Positions 8,902 through 18,758 of a DNA stretch of 64,000 nt are shown here, piece after piece (positions within the stretch are counted from its first letter, which is position 1; each line of letters begins with the position of its first letter). The notes beneath the pieces were generated by a model. That model saw nothing but the letters and a program-made list of their open reading frames with translations, was not told the DNA's origin and ran no database searches. The stretch is taken from assembly GCA_958352885.1 (NCBI GenBank), contig CATWQI010000008.1:87455-151454 (forward strand), read 5' to 3'. This DNA comes from an uncultured Duncaniella sp. Its GTDB lineage: Bacteria; Bacteroidota; Bacteroidia; Bacteroidales; Muribaculaceae. Both the position numbers and the translations under genes were made by a program.

Positions 8902-10737
8902 ATGTGGGAATTTATACTGTTCACATGCGCTTATTTTATATTCTGCACAGCGTTTTTCTGTATATTCCAGAAACCGGTGTTCGGCATATACAATCATCGC
9001 TCAAATTCACAATCACTGAATTTCAGCGACATATGTGACGTATACACTCACGGCATCCGTTCTGACTTCATCATAGCCTCATATCTTACTGCCATACCTC
9101 TGCTAACGGCAACTGCCTACACTCTATGCCCGCATTTCAGTATCCATACCATACTTTGCGGATATAATATCGTGACTTCCCTTGCTGTAGCACTCATTAC
9201 TGTATCGGATACCATATTATATGCATATTGGCAATATAAACTCGACTCGTCGGTATTCGTCTACCTTAAGTCCCCAAAAGGAGCATTCGCCAGCGTATCG
9301 TCGCTATACGTCGTCGTAGCATTCGGCATTGTCTTTCTGGTGGCGACTCTCTACTTCATATGCGCACAAGCCGTATGCGGCATTTTTTTCAGGGAAGCAT
9401 TTGTTATTGGCTCATGGTGGATGTATCCTGTGATTGCCATAATTTCTTTAATATTGCTTGCCGGGCTTTACCTCATAACCCGGGGACTTAAAATACGCCC
9501 TAATAATCCAAGCGTAGTATATTACAGTAAGAATCCTTTCTACAATCACTGGGCACTCAACCCGGCATACAATCTCATCTATTCGCTCACCACCCGTGAT
9601 GAATTCAAAGGTAAATTCCACCACTTCGATGACAAGGAGTGCGACGAAATATTCAACCCTCTCTTCCCTAATTCCGGCATACCACTGGAAAAAATACTCA
9701 ACACTACCCGTCCGAACATACTTATGATAGTATGGGAAAGCCTCGGAGCGGAATTTGTCGAATCACTCGGCGGTAAACCCGGCATAGCCGTAAATGTCGA
9801 CCGGCTGGCATCGGAAGGAGTCATGTTCACCCATTGCACCGCCGGCAGTTTCCGCACAGACCGAGGACTCGTATGCCTGCTCAGCGGCTACCTTGGACAA
9901 CCAACCACAAGTGTGATCCGTTACACCCGTAAATTGCCCAACCTCCCCGCTCTCCCACGCTTGCTAAAGCAAGAAGGATACGAAACCACCGCTGTGCACG
10001 GGGGCGACCTGTCAATAATGCATAAGTCCGATTATTACCTCGCATCAGGTCATGACAGGCTCGTAAGTCAGAAGGATTTTCCTAAATCAGCACCGACATG
10101 TAAATGGGGTATCCACGACGGATATATGTTTGACTGGCTATACTCCGATATCATGGACAAAACCAACGAAGGCAAACGCTGGTTCACAACCTTCCAGACC
10201 CTCAGCTCACATGAGCCATTCACTGTGCCATACAACCGTATACCTGATGACGAAGTAGCAAACTCATTCGCTTACACCGACTATTGTTTCGGAGAGTTCG
10301 TTGATAAACTCAAACAGACATCGGCATGGGACAATCTGCTGATCATTTGTGTGGCAGACCATGGATTCAACATCAGTCACCATCCGGAATCACGTAGCAA
10401 GTATGCGCACATTCCGCTTCTTATGCTCGGTGGCGCAGTAGACCATCCGGCAAAATTTGATGCGATAATGAGCCAGACCGATCTTGCCGCTACTCTGCTC
10501 GGACAGATGGGACTTTCTCACGAAGATTTCATATACAGCCGGGACGTGCTCGCCGACACATATAAATATCCGTTCTCATTCCATACATACACCAACGGCT
10601 TCTTGTTCACGGACAGCACGGGCATGACAAACTATGACAATGTTGCGGAATCAGCCATTGAAGGCCCGGACAGCGAACGCGAAAAGAAAGGCAAGGCAAT
10701 ATTACAGAAACTATATGAAGATTTAAGTAAACGATAA
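8902..10737 (+). CDS. LTA synthase-like membrane sulfatase/phosphotransferase (1)
   Basis: 611 residues: about five N-terminal membrane segments (first 200 residues) followed by an extracytoplasmic alkaline phosphatase-fold domain. The catalytic block runs from PNILMIVWESLGAEFVE (about 271-287) to SFRTDRGLVCLLSGY (about 317-331), where the threonine of RTDRG is the expected nucleophile; VADHGF (about 486-491) gives the late metal ligands. Such enzymes transfer phosphoglycerol or phosphoethanolamine from phospholipids to envelope glycans, or act as phosphatases. It starts three bases after the heptosyltransferase gene, so modification of LPS is likely. The exact group transferred is unknown. 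Confidence 0.88.
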   Translation: MWEFILFTCAYFIFCTAFFCIFQKPVFGIYNHRSNSQSLNFSDICDVYTHGIRSDFIIASYLTAIPLLTATAYTLCPHFSIHTILCGYNIVTSLAVALITVSDTILYAYWQYKLDSSVFVYLKSPKGAFASVSSLYVVVAFGIVFLVATLYFICAQAVCGIFFREAFVIGSWWMYPVIAIISLILLAGLYLITRGLKIRPNNPSVVYYSKNPFYNHWALNPAYNLIYSLTTRDEFKGKFHHFDDKECDEIFNPLFPNSGIPLEKILNTTRPNILMIVWESLGAEFVESLGGKPGIAVNVDRLASEGVMFTHCTAGSFRTDRGLVCLLSGYLGQPTTSVIRYTRKLPNLPALPRLLKQEGYETTAVHGGDLSIMHKSDYYLASGHDRLVSQKDFPKSAPTCKWGIHDGYMFDWLYSDIMDKTNEGKRWFTTFQTLSSHEPFTVPYNRIPDDEVANSFAYTDYCFGEFVDKLKQTSAWDNLLIICVADHGFNISHHPESRSKYAHIPLLMLGGAVDHPAKFDAIMSQTDLAATLLGQMGLSHEDFIYSRDVLADTYKYPFSFHTYTNGFLFTDSTGMTNYDNVAESAIEGPDSEREKKGKAILQKLYEDLSKR

Positions 10738-10780
10738 CAGCGAGGGATATCCCTTGTACAACCAATTCATTCATAAGATC

Positions 10781-12748
10781 ATGAGACCATCCAATCGATT
10801 CATCACATCAAACCCTGTCAGTTTGATTATAAACCTCTTCCTGGTATATCTCTGTTACGAAATTTGCCGACTCGCATTCTTGTTTGAGAACTGGGGACTG
10901 TATGATGGCACTATCACGTGGAGTGTCTTTTGGAAAATCACACTCGGCGGCTTGCGCTTCGACACATCCGCTATCTTCTACACGAATGCACTGGTCATAC
11001 TTTTATTTCTCTTCCCCTTCCATAAGAAAGAGGTTAAATGGTATCACTTGATGACAAAATGGATTTATGTATTAATAAATTCATTCTGCATAATACTTAA
11101 TCTTGGTGACTCTGTGTTTTTCGAGTTCCGCAAGCACCGCTCATCCATGGCGACAGTACGCGAGTTCAGTAATGAAGGGAATCTCGGCAGTATATTCGGC
11201 GAGGAGTTCATAAGTCACTGGTATCTGGTAGTTCTAGCTATATTCCTCATCATATTCCTTTGGAAATGTTACCGTTACCCAGGCACTCCGACAACACCTT
11301 TAAAGCGGTATTACCTTACACAGATAATCTCACTTGTAGTCATCATCCCGGTTACCGTAATGGGTATGCGAGGCAATACTTTTTTCACTGCCACACGTCC
11401 GATAGCGGTGAGCTACGCCCATACATTTGTCAAAGAGCCACTCCAGACCGGCATAGTTCTCAACACCCCCTTCTCACTTCTAAGAACAATAGGACAGCTG
11501 CCACAACAGACCCCTGTATATTTCACTGACCAGGCTGAACTTGATGCGATATATACACCTCTGCATATTCCGTCGGACAGTGTCGTACCCCGCAAAAAAA
11601 ATATTGTGATTTTCATCGTTGAAAGTTTCGCCCAGGAATTTGTGGGAGCACTGAACAAGGGACTTGACAACGGAACTTACAAAGGGTACACACCATTTAC
11701 CGACTCACTGCTGCAGCATAGTCTGTACTTCGAACAGTCATTTGCTAATTCCGGGTTCAGCATTGACGCTCCACCATCCATACTTGCGTCAATCCCGCGA
11801 ATGGACCGTCCTTTCGTACTCTCCCCCTACTCTCTCAACCATCTGAACTCAATAGCTTCAGAACTTAAAAATTTCGGATATCACTCGGCGTTCTTCCATG
11901 GGGCTGACAATGAGTCCCTCGGATTCAACGCATTCGTAAAATCCATCGGGTTTGAGCAATATTTCGGACGCAATGAATTCTATGCGGACCCTCGTTTTGG
12001 CGGTAAGTCAGAATTTGACGGGACATGGGGTGTATGGGACGAACCTTTTCTCCAATACTTCTGTGCTGAAATCGGAGAGATGCCACAGCCATTCCTTGCC
12101 AGTGTGTTCACACTTTCATCACACCATCCGTTTGCCGTTCCTGATAAGTACAAGGATATATTTGTAGAGGAAGGCTTGCATAAACTTCACAAATGTATCC
12201 GTTACACCGACTTCTCAATCAAACGGTTCTTTGAGACGGCATCTGCCCAACCATGGTTCAAAAACACCATATTTGTCATCACTGCCGACCATGGGAGCAG
12301 CAAGCGAACCCATGATGTATATAAGAATGAGGTCGGAGGATTCCGTGTACCTATAATATTTTACGACCCGTCCGGTGAGCTTCCGGTCGGGAAACATCCA
12401 GGCATAGCGCAACAGATTGACATAATGCCGACCCTGTTGAATTACGTGGGTTACGACCGACCGTATATAGCTTTCGGCAAAGATATACTCAATACACCTG
12501 CCGAGGATACATGGGCGTTCAACTGGGACTTTTACCCTCAATATTTCAAAGGGAACTATGTAATGCGCACCGACGGAGAGAATGTAACAGAGATATTCAA
12601 TTATGTCGATGACCCACTGCTCACAAACAACCTCAAGGGTAAATTTGAAGGCGAACATGATATGGAGCGCGAACTCCAAGCTATCATACAGAGCTATATG
12701 CAACGCATGTCAGCCGACAATGTGACTGCAAAACAAGCAACTAAATAA
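10781..12748 (+). CDS. LTA synthase-like membrane sulfatase/phosphotransferase (2)
   Basis: 655 residues when started at ATG 10781; an upstream TTG at 10754 is possible but unlikely. Same layout as its neighbour: around five membrane helices, then an alkaline phosphatase-type domain with IVIFIVESFAQEFVG (about 274-288), FANSGFSIDAPPSILASIP where a serine stands at the nucleophile position, and ITADHGSSKRTHD. It ends the envelope cluster. It is only distantly similar to the preceding gene, so it is probably not a recent tandem duplicate. Product: an envelope glycan or lipid substituent, unidentified. Confidence 0.87.
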   Translation: MRPSNRFITSNPVSLIINLFLVYLCYEICRLAFLFENWGLYDGTITWSVFWKITLGGLRFDTSAIFYTNALVILLFLFPFHKKEVKWYHLMTKWIYVLINSFCIILNLGDSVFFEFRKHRSSMATVREFSNEGNLGSIFGEEFISHWYLVVLAIFLIIFLWKCYRYPGTPTTPLKRYYLTQIISLVVIIPVTVMGMRGNTFFTATRPIAVSYAHTFVKEPLQTGIVLNTPFSLLRTIGQLPQQTPVYFTDQAELDAIYTPLHIPSDSVVPRKKNIVIFIVESFAQEFVGALNKGLDNGTYKGYTPFTDSLLQHSLYFEQSFANSGFSIDAPPSILASIPRMDRPFVLSPYSLNHLNSIASELKNFGYHSAFFHGADNESLGFNAFVKSIGFEQYFGRNEFYADPRFGGKSEFDGTWGVWDEPFLQYFCAEIGEMPQPFLASVFTLSSHHPFAVPDKYKDIFVEEGLHKLHKCIRYTDFSIKRFFETASAQPWFKNTIFVITADHGSSKRTHDVYKNEVGGFRVPIIFYDPSGELPVGKHPGIAQQIDIMPTLLNYVGYDRPYIAFGKDILNTPAEDTWAFNWDFYPQYFKGNYVMRTDGENVTEIFNYVDDPLLTNNLKGKFEGEHDMERELQAIIQSYMQRMSADNVTAKQATK

Positions 12749-12798
12749 CAATTTGATATTTTATAGCACGATATAATAAGAATTAGCCATAAAAATAG

Positions 12799-12806
12799 TA
12801 ACTTTG
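12799..12806 (+). promoter_or_regulatory. -7 promoter box of the histidine operon
   Basis: TAACTTTG, an exact TAnnTTTG match, 29 bases before the hisG ATG. No clear -33 element. No histidine-rich leader peptide or attenuator hairpin is visible in the short leader. Confidence 0.75.
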
Positions 12807-12835
12807 CGTCTCAATTCTAAGGAAAAGACAAAAAT

Positions 12836-13687
12836 ATGTTACGAATAGCTATACAAGCGAAAGGTCGCTTGAATGAAAAAACTATGGCTCTGCTTGGCGA
12901 TGCCGGAATCTCCGCATCAGTAGGAAGCCGCTCACTCATTGCTCATGCCAAGGGATTTCCGGTAGACCTCCTGTTATTACGCGATGATGATATACCCCAG
13001 GCTGTGGCTATGGGCACAGCTGATTTGGGTATCGTCGGATTAAACGAGGTAAAAGAGAAAAATGTAAACGTAGATTGCGTCATGAATCTTGGATTCGGAG
13101 GTTGCCGTCTGAGCCTCGCTGTCCCCCGTGAAGCGGATTATAAAGGTTTGGACTGGTTTGAAGGCAAACGCATAGCCACTTCATATCCAGGAATATTATC
13201 CCGTTTCCTGGAAGAGAGTTCAATACATTCTGAAATACATACCATCACCGGCTCTGTCGAAATAGCACCAGCCATCGGCATGGCAGATTCAATTTTCGAT
13301 ATTGTATCGTCCGGGGGGACATTGGTACAGAACGGACTTGTCGAGGTTATGTCCGTACTTGACTCACAAGCCGTGCTGATTGCCACTCCGGGGCTTTCAC
13401 CCGAAAAGAAAGAAGAGCTTGACAAACTCTGTTTCCGCTTTCGCTCCATTATAGAGAGCCGAGGGATGAAGTATGTGCTTATGAATCTACCCAAGGATTC
13501 CCTGGACGAGGCCCTGACCATACTTCCAGGCATGAAAAGCCCTACTGTACTTCATCTTGCCGACCCGAACTGGCTTTCACTTCATGCTGTGATACCTGAA
13601 AACCAGCTTTGGGAAAAAATCGAGAAACTTAAAGGAATCGGCGCCGAGGACATCCTTGTACTCGTACTTGAGAACATAGTGAAGTAA
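12836..13687 (+). CDS. hisG: ATP phosphoribosyltransferase, long form
   Basis: 283 residues, the long HisG form, which carries its own C-terminal regulatory domain (about 215-283) for histidine feedback and does not need HisZ. It condenses ATP with PRPP, the first step of histidine synthesis. Seen: the N-terminal LRIAIQAKGRLNE, the GTADLGIVGLNEV region (about 60-72), the PRPP-binding block DIVSSGGTLVQNGL (about 157-170) and the GMKSPTVLHL start of the regulatory domain. Leads a six-gene operon with its own promoter. Confidence 0.97.
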   Translation: MLRIAIQAKGRLNEKTMALLGDAGISASVGSRSLIAHAKGFPVDLLLLRDDDIPQAVAMGTADLGIVGLNEVKEKNVNVDCVMNLGFGGCRLSLAVPREADYKGLDWFEGKRIATSYPGILSRFLEESSIHSEIHTITGSVEIAPAIGMADSIFDIVSSGGTLVQNGLVEVMSVLDSQAVLIATPGLSPEKKEELDKLCFRFRSIIESRGMKYVLMNLPKDSLDEALTILPGMKSPTVLHLADPNWLSLHAVIPENQLWEKIEKLKGIGAEDILVLVLENIVK

Positions 13688-13709
13688 CCTTGCCATCAAA
13701 ATCGCCACA

Positions 13710-14981
13710 ATGAATCTATACATCAATCCTGCCAGGGATAGCTGGGACGCTCTTGTCGAGCGTAATATCCCCAATGACCCTGAAGTTGACAGGGCGGTGA
13801 AGGATATCATCGGGCATGTACGCTCCGAAGGTGACACCGCGCTCAGAACCATGGCTCATGACTTTGATCATACAGATATTTCCGATTTTGAAGTCTCCAA
13901 ATCGGAAATAGAGGAAGGTTGCAAATCTGTAAGCCATGAAGTCAAGGCAGCCATACTCAACGCCAAGGGCAATATAGCCAAGTTCCATCAGGCTCAGATG
14001 CCGGCAGAAGTCTCTGTCGAGACTTCGCCAGGTGTGCGCTGTTGCCAGCGTCCGGTAGCGATTGACCGTGTCGGGCTATATATTCCCGGAGGTCAGGCAC
14101 CGTTGTTCTCAACTGTTCTTATGCTTGCAGTCCCTGCCAAGATTGCAGGGTGCAGAGAAGTGGTGCTCTGTACCCCTCAAAGCAATAACCGACCAATAGC
14201 TCCGGAAATTCTATATGCAGCATCTATCTGCGGTGTGGACAAGATATATCGCATAGGTGGCGCACAGGCAATCGCCGCTATGGCTTACGGCACAGAATCA
14301 ATCCCTCGAGTAGATAAGATATTCGGTCCTGGCAACAGATTTGTGACCAAAGCCAAGCAACAATTGTCATCTGTCGTGGCGATAGACATGCCTGCCGGTC
14401 CAAGCGAAGTCTTGGTAATGGCTGATGAAACCGCTTCACCGACATTTGTGGCAGCCGATATGCTTTCACAGGCAGAACACGGAAATGACAGCCAGGCAAT
14501 ACTTGTGTGTACTGACGAAAATATCGCCCATGAAGTCGAGCGAGAGATTGACAGGCTATCTGCCATGCTTACAAGAGCATCGTCAGTAGCAAATTCTTTG
14601 TCACACAGTCGCCTTATCGTATTCGAGGACAGAAGAGAGTCAATTGATTTCGTAAACACATATGCACCTGAGCATCTGATTATATCCATGTCTGACCCAT
14701 GGGAAGTGGCAAACCATATCAAATCCGCAGGGAGCGTGTTCATAGGGAACTATTCTCCGGAAAGTGCCGGTGATTATGCCTCAGGAACCAACCATACATT
14801 ACCCACCGGAGCTTGGGCTAAATCATACAGCGGTGTAAACATTGACAGTTTTATCCGTAAAATCACATTCCAGGAACTTACACGCACCGGTCTGTCCTCT
14901 TTATCATCCACCATAGTAACAATGGCTGATGCCGAAGGTCTTGACGCACACGCATTAGCCGTAAAAGTCAGAATCCAATGA
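13710..14981 (+). CDS. hisD: Histidinol dehydrogenase
   Basis: 423 residues, full length. A zinc enzyme that oxidises histidinol to histidine with two NAD. The zinc ligands are visible as Gln254 and His257 (SQAEHG), Asp355 (AGDYASG) and His414 (LDAHA); the acid-base pair Glu321-His322 is in YAPEHL, and FGPGNRFV is the conserved nucleotide-side motif. Starts 22 bases after hisG and overlaps hisC by four bases (ATGA). Confidence 0.97.
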   Translation: MNLYINPARDSWDALVERNIPNDPEVDRAVKDIIGHVRSEGDTALRTMAHDFDHTDISDFEVSKSEIEEGCKSVSHEVKAAILNAKGNIAKFHQAQMPAEVSVETSPGVRCCQRPVAIDRVGLYIPGGQAPLFSTVLMLAVPAKIAGCREVVLCTPQSNNRPIAPEILYAASICGVDKIYRIGGAQAIAAMAYGTESIPRVDKIFGPGNRFVTKAKQQLSSVVAIDMPAGPSEVLVMADETASPTFVAADMLSQAEHGNDSQAILVCTDENIAHEVEREIDRLSAMLTRASSVANSLSHSRLIVFEDRRESIDFVNTYAPEHLIISMSDPWEVANHIKSAGSVFIGNYSPESAGDYASGTNHTLPTGAWAKSYSGVNIDSFIRKITFQELTRTGLSSLSSTIVTMADAEGLDAHALAVKVRIQ

Positions 14982-16021
14982 ATCCGTTAGATTACGTGCG
15001 CCCTAATATCCTTGCCCTGGAACCATACTCCACGGCACGTGACGAGTTCAAAGGTGGAGACATATCAATCTGGGTTGACGCAAACGAGAGTCCATATCCT
15101 ACCGGTGTCAACCGCTATCCAGACCCACACCATAAGTTAATAAAGCGTGAAATAGCAAAGCTTAAGGGAGTGCCAGCCGAATCCATATTTATCGGAGGAG
15201 CAGGCAGTGACGAAGCCATAGACCTCACATTCCGCATATTTTGCCGACCCGGCATTGATAACGCCATTTCGATAGCTCCAAGTTACGGCGTGTACAAAGT
15301 CAGTGCCGCAATCAACGATGTCGAGCTTCGTGAAGTAATGCTTGATGACGGATACTCTCTGCCGGTGGAAAAGCTCCTTGCCGCTGCTGACTCCAACAGC
15401 AAACTGTTGTGGATATGTTCACCCAACAATCCTACCGCCAACGCGTTTTCTCCGGATAGCATCGAACAGCTTGCGGATAAGTTCAACGGTATTGTGGTAG
15501 TTGACGAGGCTTATGCTGACTTTTCGCCCTATCCGTCAATGCTGACGCTCCTGGACAAACATCCAAACCTCATAGTGCTCCAGACATTTTCAAAAGCATG
15601 GGGCATGGCATCACTTCGTATCGGTATGGCATTTGCAATGCCGGGAATAGCTGAATTATACGGACGTGTGAAATATCCATACAACATCAACGGACCTACG
15701 CAGGAAGAGCTCCTACACCGTTTAGCAACCTCTGATATTTCAGCCAATGTCGCAGAGATCATAGCCGAAAGAGAACTTCTTGCTGATAATCTGCGTGCAA
15801 ATAAGATTGTCAAAGAGGTATTTCACTCCGATGCCAATTTTATACTTGCAAAATTCGATGATCCTGATATGGTTTATGACTATCTCATCAGCCATGGCGT
15901 GATAGTAAGAAACCGCAACAGAGTAAAAGGCTGTGAAGGTTGTCTGAGAATCACTATTGGCACACCGGAAGAGAATCGCCATATCAAAAGGCTTCTTGAC
16001 GAACTTTGCGCAGCCAACTAA
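14978..16021 (+). CDS. hisC: Histidinol-phosphate aminotransferase
   Basis: 347 residues, fold type I PLP aminotransferase. The PLP lysine is Lys206 in QTFSKAWGMASLRIG, and the conserved CSPNNPT (about 147-153) and VVDEAYADF (about 174-182) blocks are intact. Converts imidazole-acetol phosphate to histidinol phosphate. Its start codon overlaps the hisD stop in ATGA, so the two are translationally coupled; hisB follows after 39 bases. Confidence 0.96.
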   Translation: MNPLDYVRPNILALEPYSTARDEFKGGDISIWVDANESPYPTGVNRYPDPHHKLIKREIAKLKGVPAESIFIGGAGSDEAIDLTFRIFCRPGIDNAISIAPSYGVYKVSAAINDVELREVMLDDGYSLPVEKLLAAADSNSKLLWICSPNNPTANAFSPDSIEQLADKFNGIVVVDEAYADFSPYPSMLTLLDKHPNLIVLQTFSKAWGMASLRIGMAFAMPGIAELYGRVKYPYNINGPTQEELLHRLATSDISANVAEIIAERELLADNLRANKIVKEVFHSDANFILAKFDDPDMVYDYLISHGVIVRNRNRVKGCEGCLRITIGTPEENRHIKRLLDELCAAN

Positions 16022-16060
16022 TACAAATAAGGTTTCAACAGCCATAACAACCGCTTACAG

Positions 16061-17155
16061 ATGAAAAAGGCGCTATTCATTGACAGAGACGGGACTATCA
16101 TCAAAGAACCGGACGACGAACAGATTGACTCCCTTGAAAAACTCGAATTTGTTCCTGGTGCTATCACCGGACTACGTTCGCTCATGAACAGAGGTTACGA
16201 ACTTGTAATGGTATCTAACCAGGACGGACTCGGCACGGTATCATTTCCCGAGGACACTTTCTTTCCAGCCCACACGAAGATGCTCAAGACATTGGAAGGT
16301 GAAGGAGTTACATTCGATGAAATACTTATTGACCGTTCATTCCCTGAGGATAATGCCCCGACACGCAAGCCTCGCACCGGGATGCTGACAAAATATATTG
16401 ACGGTGACTATGACCTTGCTAACAGTTTCGTGATTGGCGACCGTCTAACAGACATTCAGCTTGCAAACAATTTAGGAGCCAAAGGCATACTGCTTGGTGA
16501 AATGGAAGTTAAACCGGATGGTTGCGTCATGATGAGTCGTGACTGGAGCGAAATAGCTCGCCACATATTGTCAAGCGACCGCAAGGTCACCATAGAACGT
16601 TGTACAGGCGAGACACAGATTTCGGTTACCCTGGATTTGGACGGACATGGAGAATCACACATTGATTCCGGGCTTAAATTCCTTGATCACATGCTCTGGC
16701 AACTCCCCCACCATGCAGGGATTTCACTTGATATACGCTGCCACGGAGATCTTGAGGTAGACGAGCATCATACCATGGAGGACCTTGCAATCACACTCGG
16801 TCAGGCCATCGACCAGGCTCTTGGTTCCAAACGCGGCATAGACCGTTACGGATTTGTCCTTCCTATGGACGAGGCTCGAGCCATGGTGCTGATTGATTTC
16901 GGAGGAAGAGCCGATTTCCTATGGGATGTCGAATTCACTCGAGAGTATGTAGGTGATACGCCTACCGAGATGTACAAACACTTCTTCAAGTCGCTATGCG
17001 TGGCTATGCGGAGCAATCTCCAGATAAGCGCACGAGGTGAAAACAATCATCATCTTATAGAAGGCATTTTCAAGGCTTTCGCCCGTGCGGTGCGAATGGC
17101 AGTGAGACGTGATTTGTTCAGCTATGATTTGCCAAGCAGCAAAGGGATACTTTAA
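16061..17155 (+). CDS. hisB: Bifunctional histidinol-phosphatase / imidazoleglycerol-phosphate dehydratase
   Basis: 364 residues with both halves of the fused HisB. Residues 1-165 are a HAD phosphatase with the nucleophile motif FIDRDGT (6-12) and GDRLTD (about 126-131). Residues about 175-364 are the dehydratase, with the two metal-binding repeats seen as LDHMLWQLPHHAG and DEHHTMEDLAI. It performs the dehydration and the phosphatase step of the pathway. The fusion is typical of Bacteroidetes and enterobacteria. Confidence 0.97.
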   Translation: MKKALFIDRDGTIIKEPDDEQIDSLEKLEFVPGAITGLRSLMNRGYELVMVSNQDGLGTVSFPEDTFFPAHTKMLKTLEGEGVTFDEILIDRSFPEDNAPTRKPRTGMLTKYIDGDYDLANSFVIGDRLTDIQLANNLGAKGILLGEMEVKPDGCVMMSRDWSEIARHILSSDRKVTIERCTGETQISVTLDLDGHGESHIDSGLKFLDHMLWQLPHHAGISLDIRCHGDLEVDEHHTMEDLAITLGQAIDQALGSKRGIDRYGFVLPMDEARAMVLIDFGGRADFLWDVEFTREYVGDTPTEMYKHFFKSLCVAMRSNLQISARGENNHHLIEGIFKAFARAVRMAVRRDLFSYDLPSSKGIL

Positions 17156-17200
17156 AAATTTAATCTTTGCATAATTCATACCATATATCCCAGAAACGTT

Positions 17201-17788
17201 ATGATTGCTATAATTGACTATAAAATGGGGAATATCAGGTCAGTGGAAAATGCGCTCCATCGGCTGAATGCCGAATGGGTCCTCACCTCCGACCATGACG
17301 AGATACGCCGGGCAAGCCATGTGTTGCTTCCCGGAGTCGGAAACGATGCAGAAGCTATCGCCAACCTCCGGAATCTCAACCTGTGCAATGTGATTCGCGA
17401 CCTGCGTCATCCGGTCTTAGGAATATGCGTAGGGATGCAGGTTATGTGCCGTGATTCTGAGGAGGGAGATGTGGACTGTCTGAATATATTTGACGCACAC
17501 ATCAAACGGTTTCCTGACAATTCGGAACTTAAGGTACCACATGTGGGCTGGAATACCATTGCCAACCTCGACTCCAAGCTTTTCAAGGGGATAAATCCGG
17601 GAGAATACGTATATTACGTTCATTCATACTATGCCAATCTATGCCCTGATACAATAGCTACCACCCGTTATGGCGAGACAATGTTTAGTGCGGCACTCAA
17701 ATATGAAAATTTTTACGGCACTCAGTTCCATCCCGAGAAAAGCGGAGATGTAGGCGAGTGCATACTTCAAAATTTCCTTAACCTATGA
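17201..17788 (+). CDS. hisH: Imidazole glycerol phosphate synthase, glutaminase subunit
   Basis: 195 residues, class I glutamine amidotransferase. The triad is Cys76 (GICVGMQ), His177 and Glu179 (FHPEKSG). It supplies ammonia to HisF; HisF itself is not encoded in this window, although HisH needs it to work. Starts 45 bases after hisB and overlaps hisA by four bases. A near-consensus box just upstream (TAATCTTTG, one base too long) is not counted as a promoter. Confidence 0.96.
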   Translation: MIAIIDYKMGNIRSVENALHRLNAEWVLTSDHDEIRRASHVLLPGVGNDAEAIANLRNLNLCNVIRDLRHPVLGICVGMQVMCRDSEEGDVDCLNIFDAHIKRFPDNSELKVPHVGWNTIANLDSKLFKGINPGEYVYYVHSYYANLCPDTIATTRYGETMFSAALKYENFYGTQFHPEKSGDVGECILQNFLNL

Positions 17789-18507
17789 TAGAAATTATTC
17801 CGGCAATAGACCTTATTGATGGAAAATGTGTACGTTTATCACAGGGAGACTACGATCAATGCACACGTTACGATTCATCTCCGGTGGATATGGCGAAACG
17901 ATTCCTTGATGCAGGTCTGCAACGCATCCATGTGGTAGACCTTGACGGAGCCAAAACATCACAGCCAAAGAATCTTCATACGCTTGAAAAAGTAGCGGCT
18001 ATAAATGGAGTTGAAATCGAATGGGGCGGCGGAATAAAATCAGATGACGCTCTTCGTGACACGTTCAATGCCGGTGCCACATACGCTATAATCGGCAGTA
18101 TTGCAGCCAAATCACCTGATGTATTCACTGCGTGGCTTAACACCTACGGAGGCGGACGACTAATTCTCGGAGCAGATGCCAAGGATGGTAAAGTAGCTGT
18201 GAACGGTTGGCTTGAATCTACCTCCATTACTATCAGCGAACTCATACAAGGATTTCTTACCTCCGGATTATCCCAGGCAATTTGCACAGATATATCCAAG
18301 GACGGCATGCTTGCCGGACCTGCATTTGAACTGTATACTGCACTACAGGATGAATTCCCGGATGTTGTATTTACGGTTTCCGGCGGAATAAGTTCAATTG
18401 ATGACATAATCAAGCTTAACGAACTTGGGTTAAAACGTGTCATAACCGGCAAAGCCCTATATGAGCATCGTATCACGCTCGAACAGCTCTCAAAACTGAT
18501 ATCCTAA
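17785..18507 (+). CDS. hisA: ProFAR isomerase (phosphoribosylformimino-AICAR-ribotide isomerase)
   Basis: 240 residues, a (beta/alpha)8 barrel with the two catalytic aspartates Asp9 (IPAIDLIDG) and Asp131 (LGADAKDG), and the phosphate-binding loops WGGGIKS and VSGGISS. Overlaps hisH by four bases (ATGA). It is the last histidine gene here and is followed by a terminator, so hisF and hisIE, which often come next, are absent from this operon. Confidence 0.96.
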   Translation: MIEIIPAIDLIDGKCVRLSQGDYDQCTRYDSSPVDMAKRFLDAGLQRIHVVDLDGAKTSQPKNLHTLEKVAAINGVEIEWGGGIKSDDALRDTFNAGATYAIIGSIAAKSPDVFTAWLNTYGGGRLILGADAKDGKVAVNGWLESTSITISELIQGFLTSGLSQAICTDISKDGMLAGPAFELYTALQDEFPDVVFTVSGGISSIDDIIKLNELGLKRVITGKALYEHRITLEQLSKLIS

Positions 18508-18538
18508 TCCACAATCCAACTAACTTTTATACAAACAT

Positions 18539-18576
18539 GTCGCCTGCACGCACCGGTGTGGGCGACTGTTTCTTTT
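18539..18576 (+). terminator. Intrinsic terminator after hisA
   Basis: GTCGCC (18539-18544) pairs with GGCGAC (18561-18566), with further pairing inside, followed by TGTTTCTTTT. It closes the histidine operon. Confidence 0.7.
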
Positions 18577-18758
18577 ATATACATAATTCTGATCTTATAT
18601 ATTTACTAAGTATGTAGGTTTACTAAGCATTTCACGTTAAAAATTTCAATCAAATCAGACCGGGAACGAACAATATGCTGTAAAAATATGTTATAAAGCA
18701 TATAATTGCTACAAGCACACATTGTTTTAGTTCGTAATATTATTAAATTGTTTTAGGT

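Noticed and set aside
17162..17170. Possible internal promoter before hisH (TAATCTTTG)
   Set aside because: One base too long for TAnnTTTG and no -33 element; the six his genes read as one operon.
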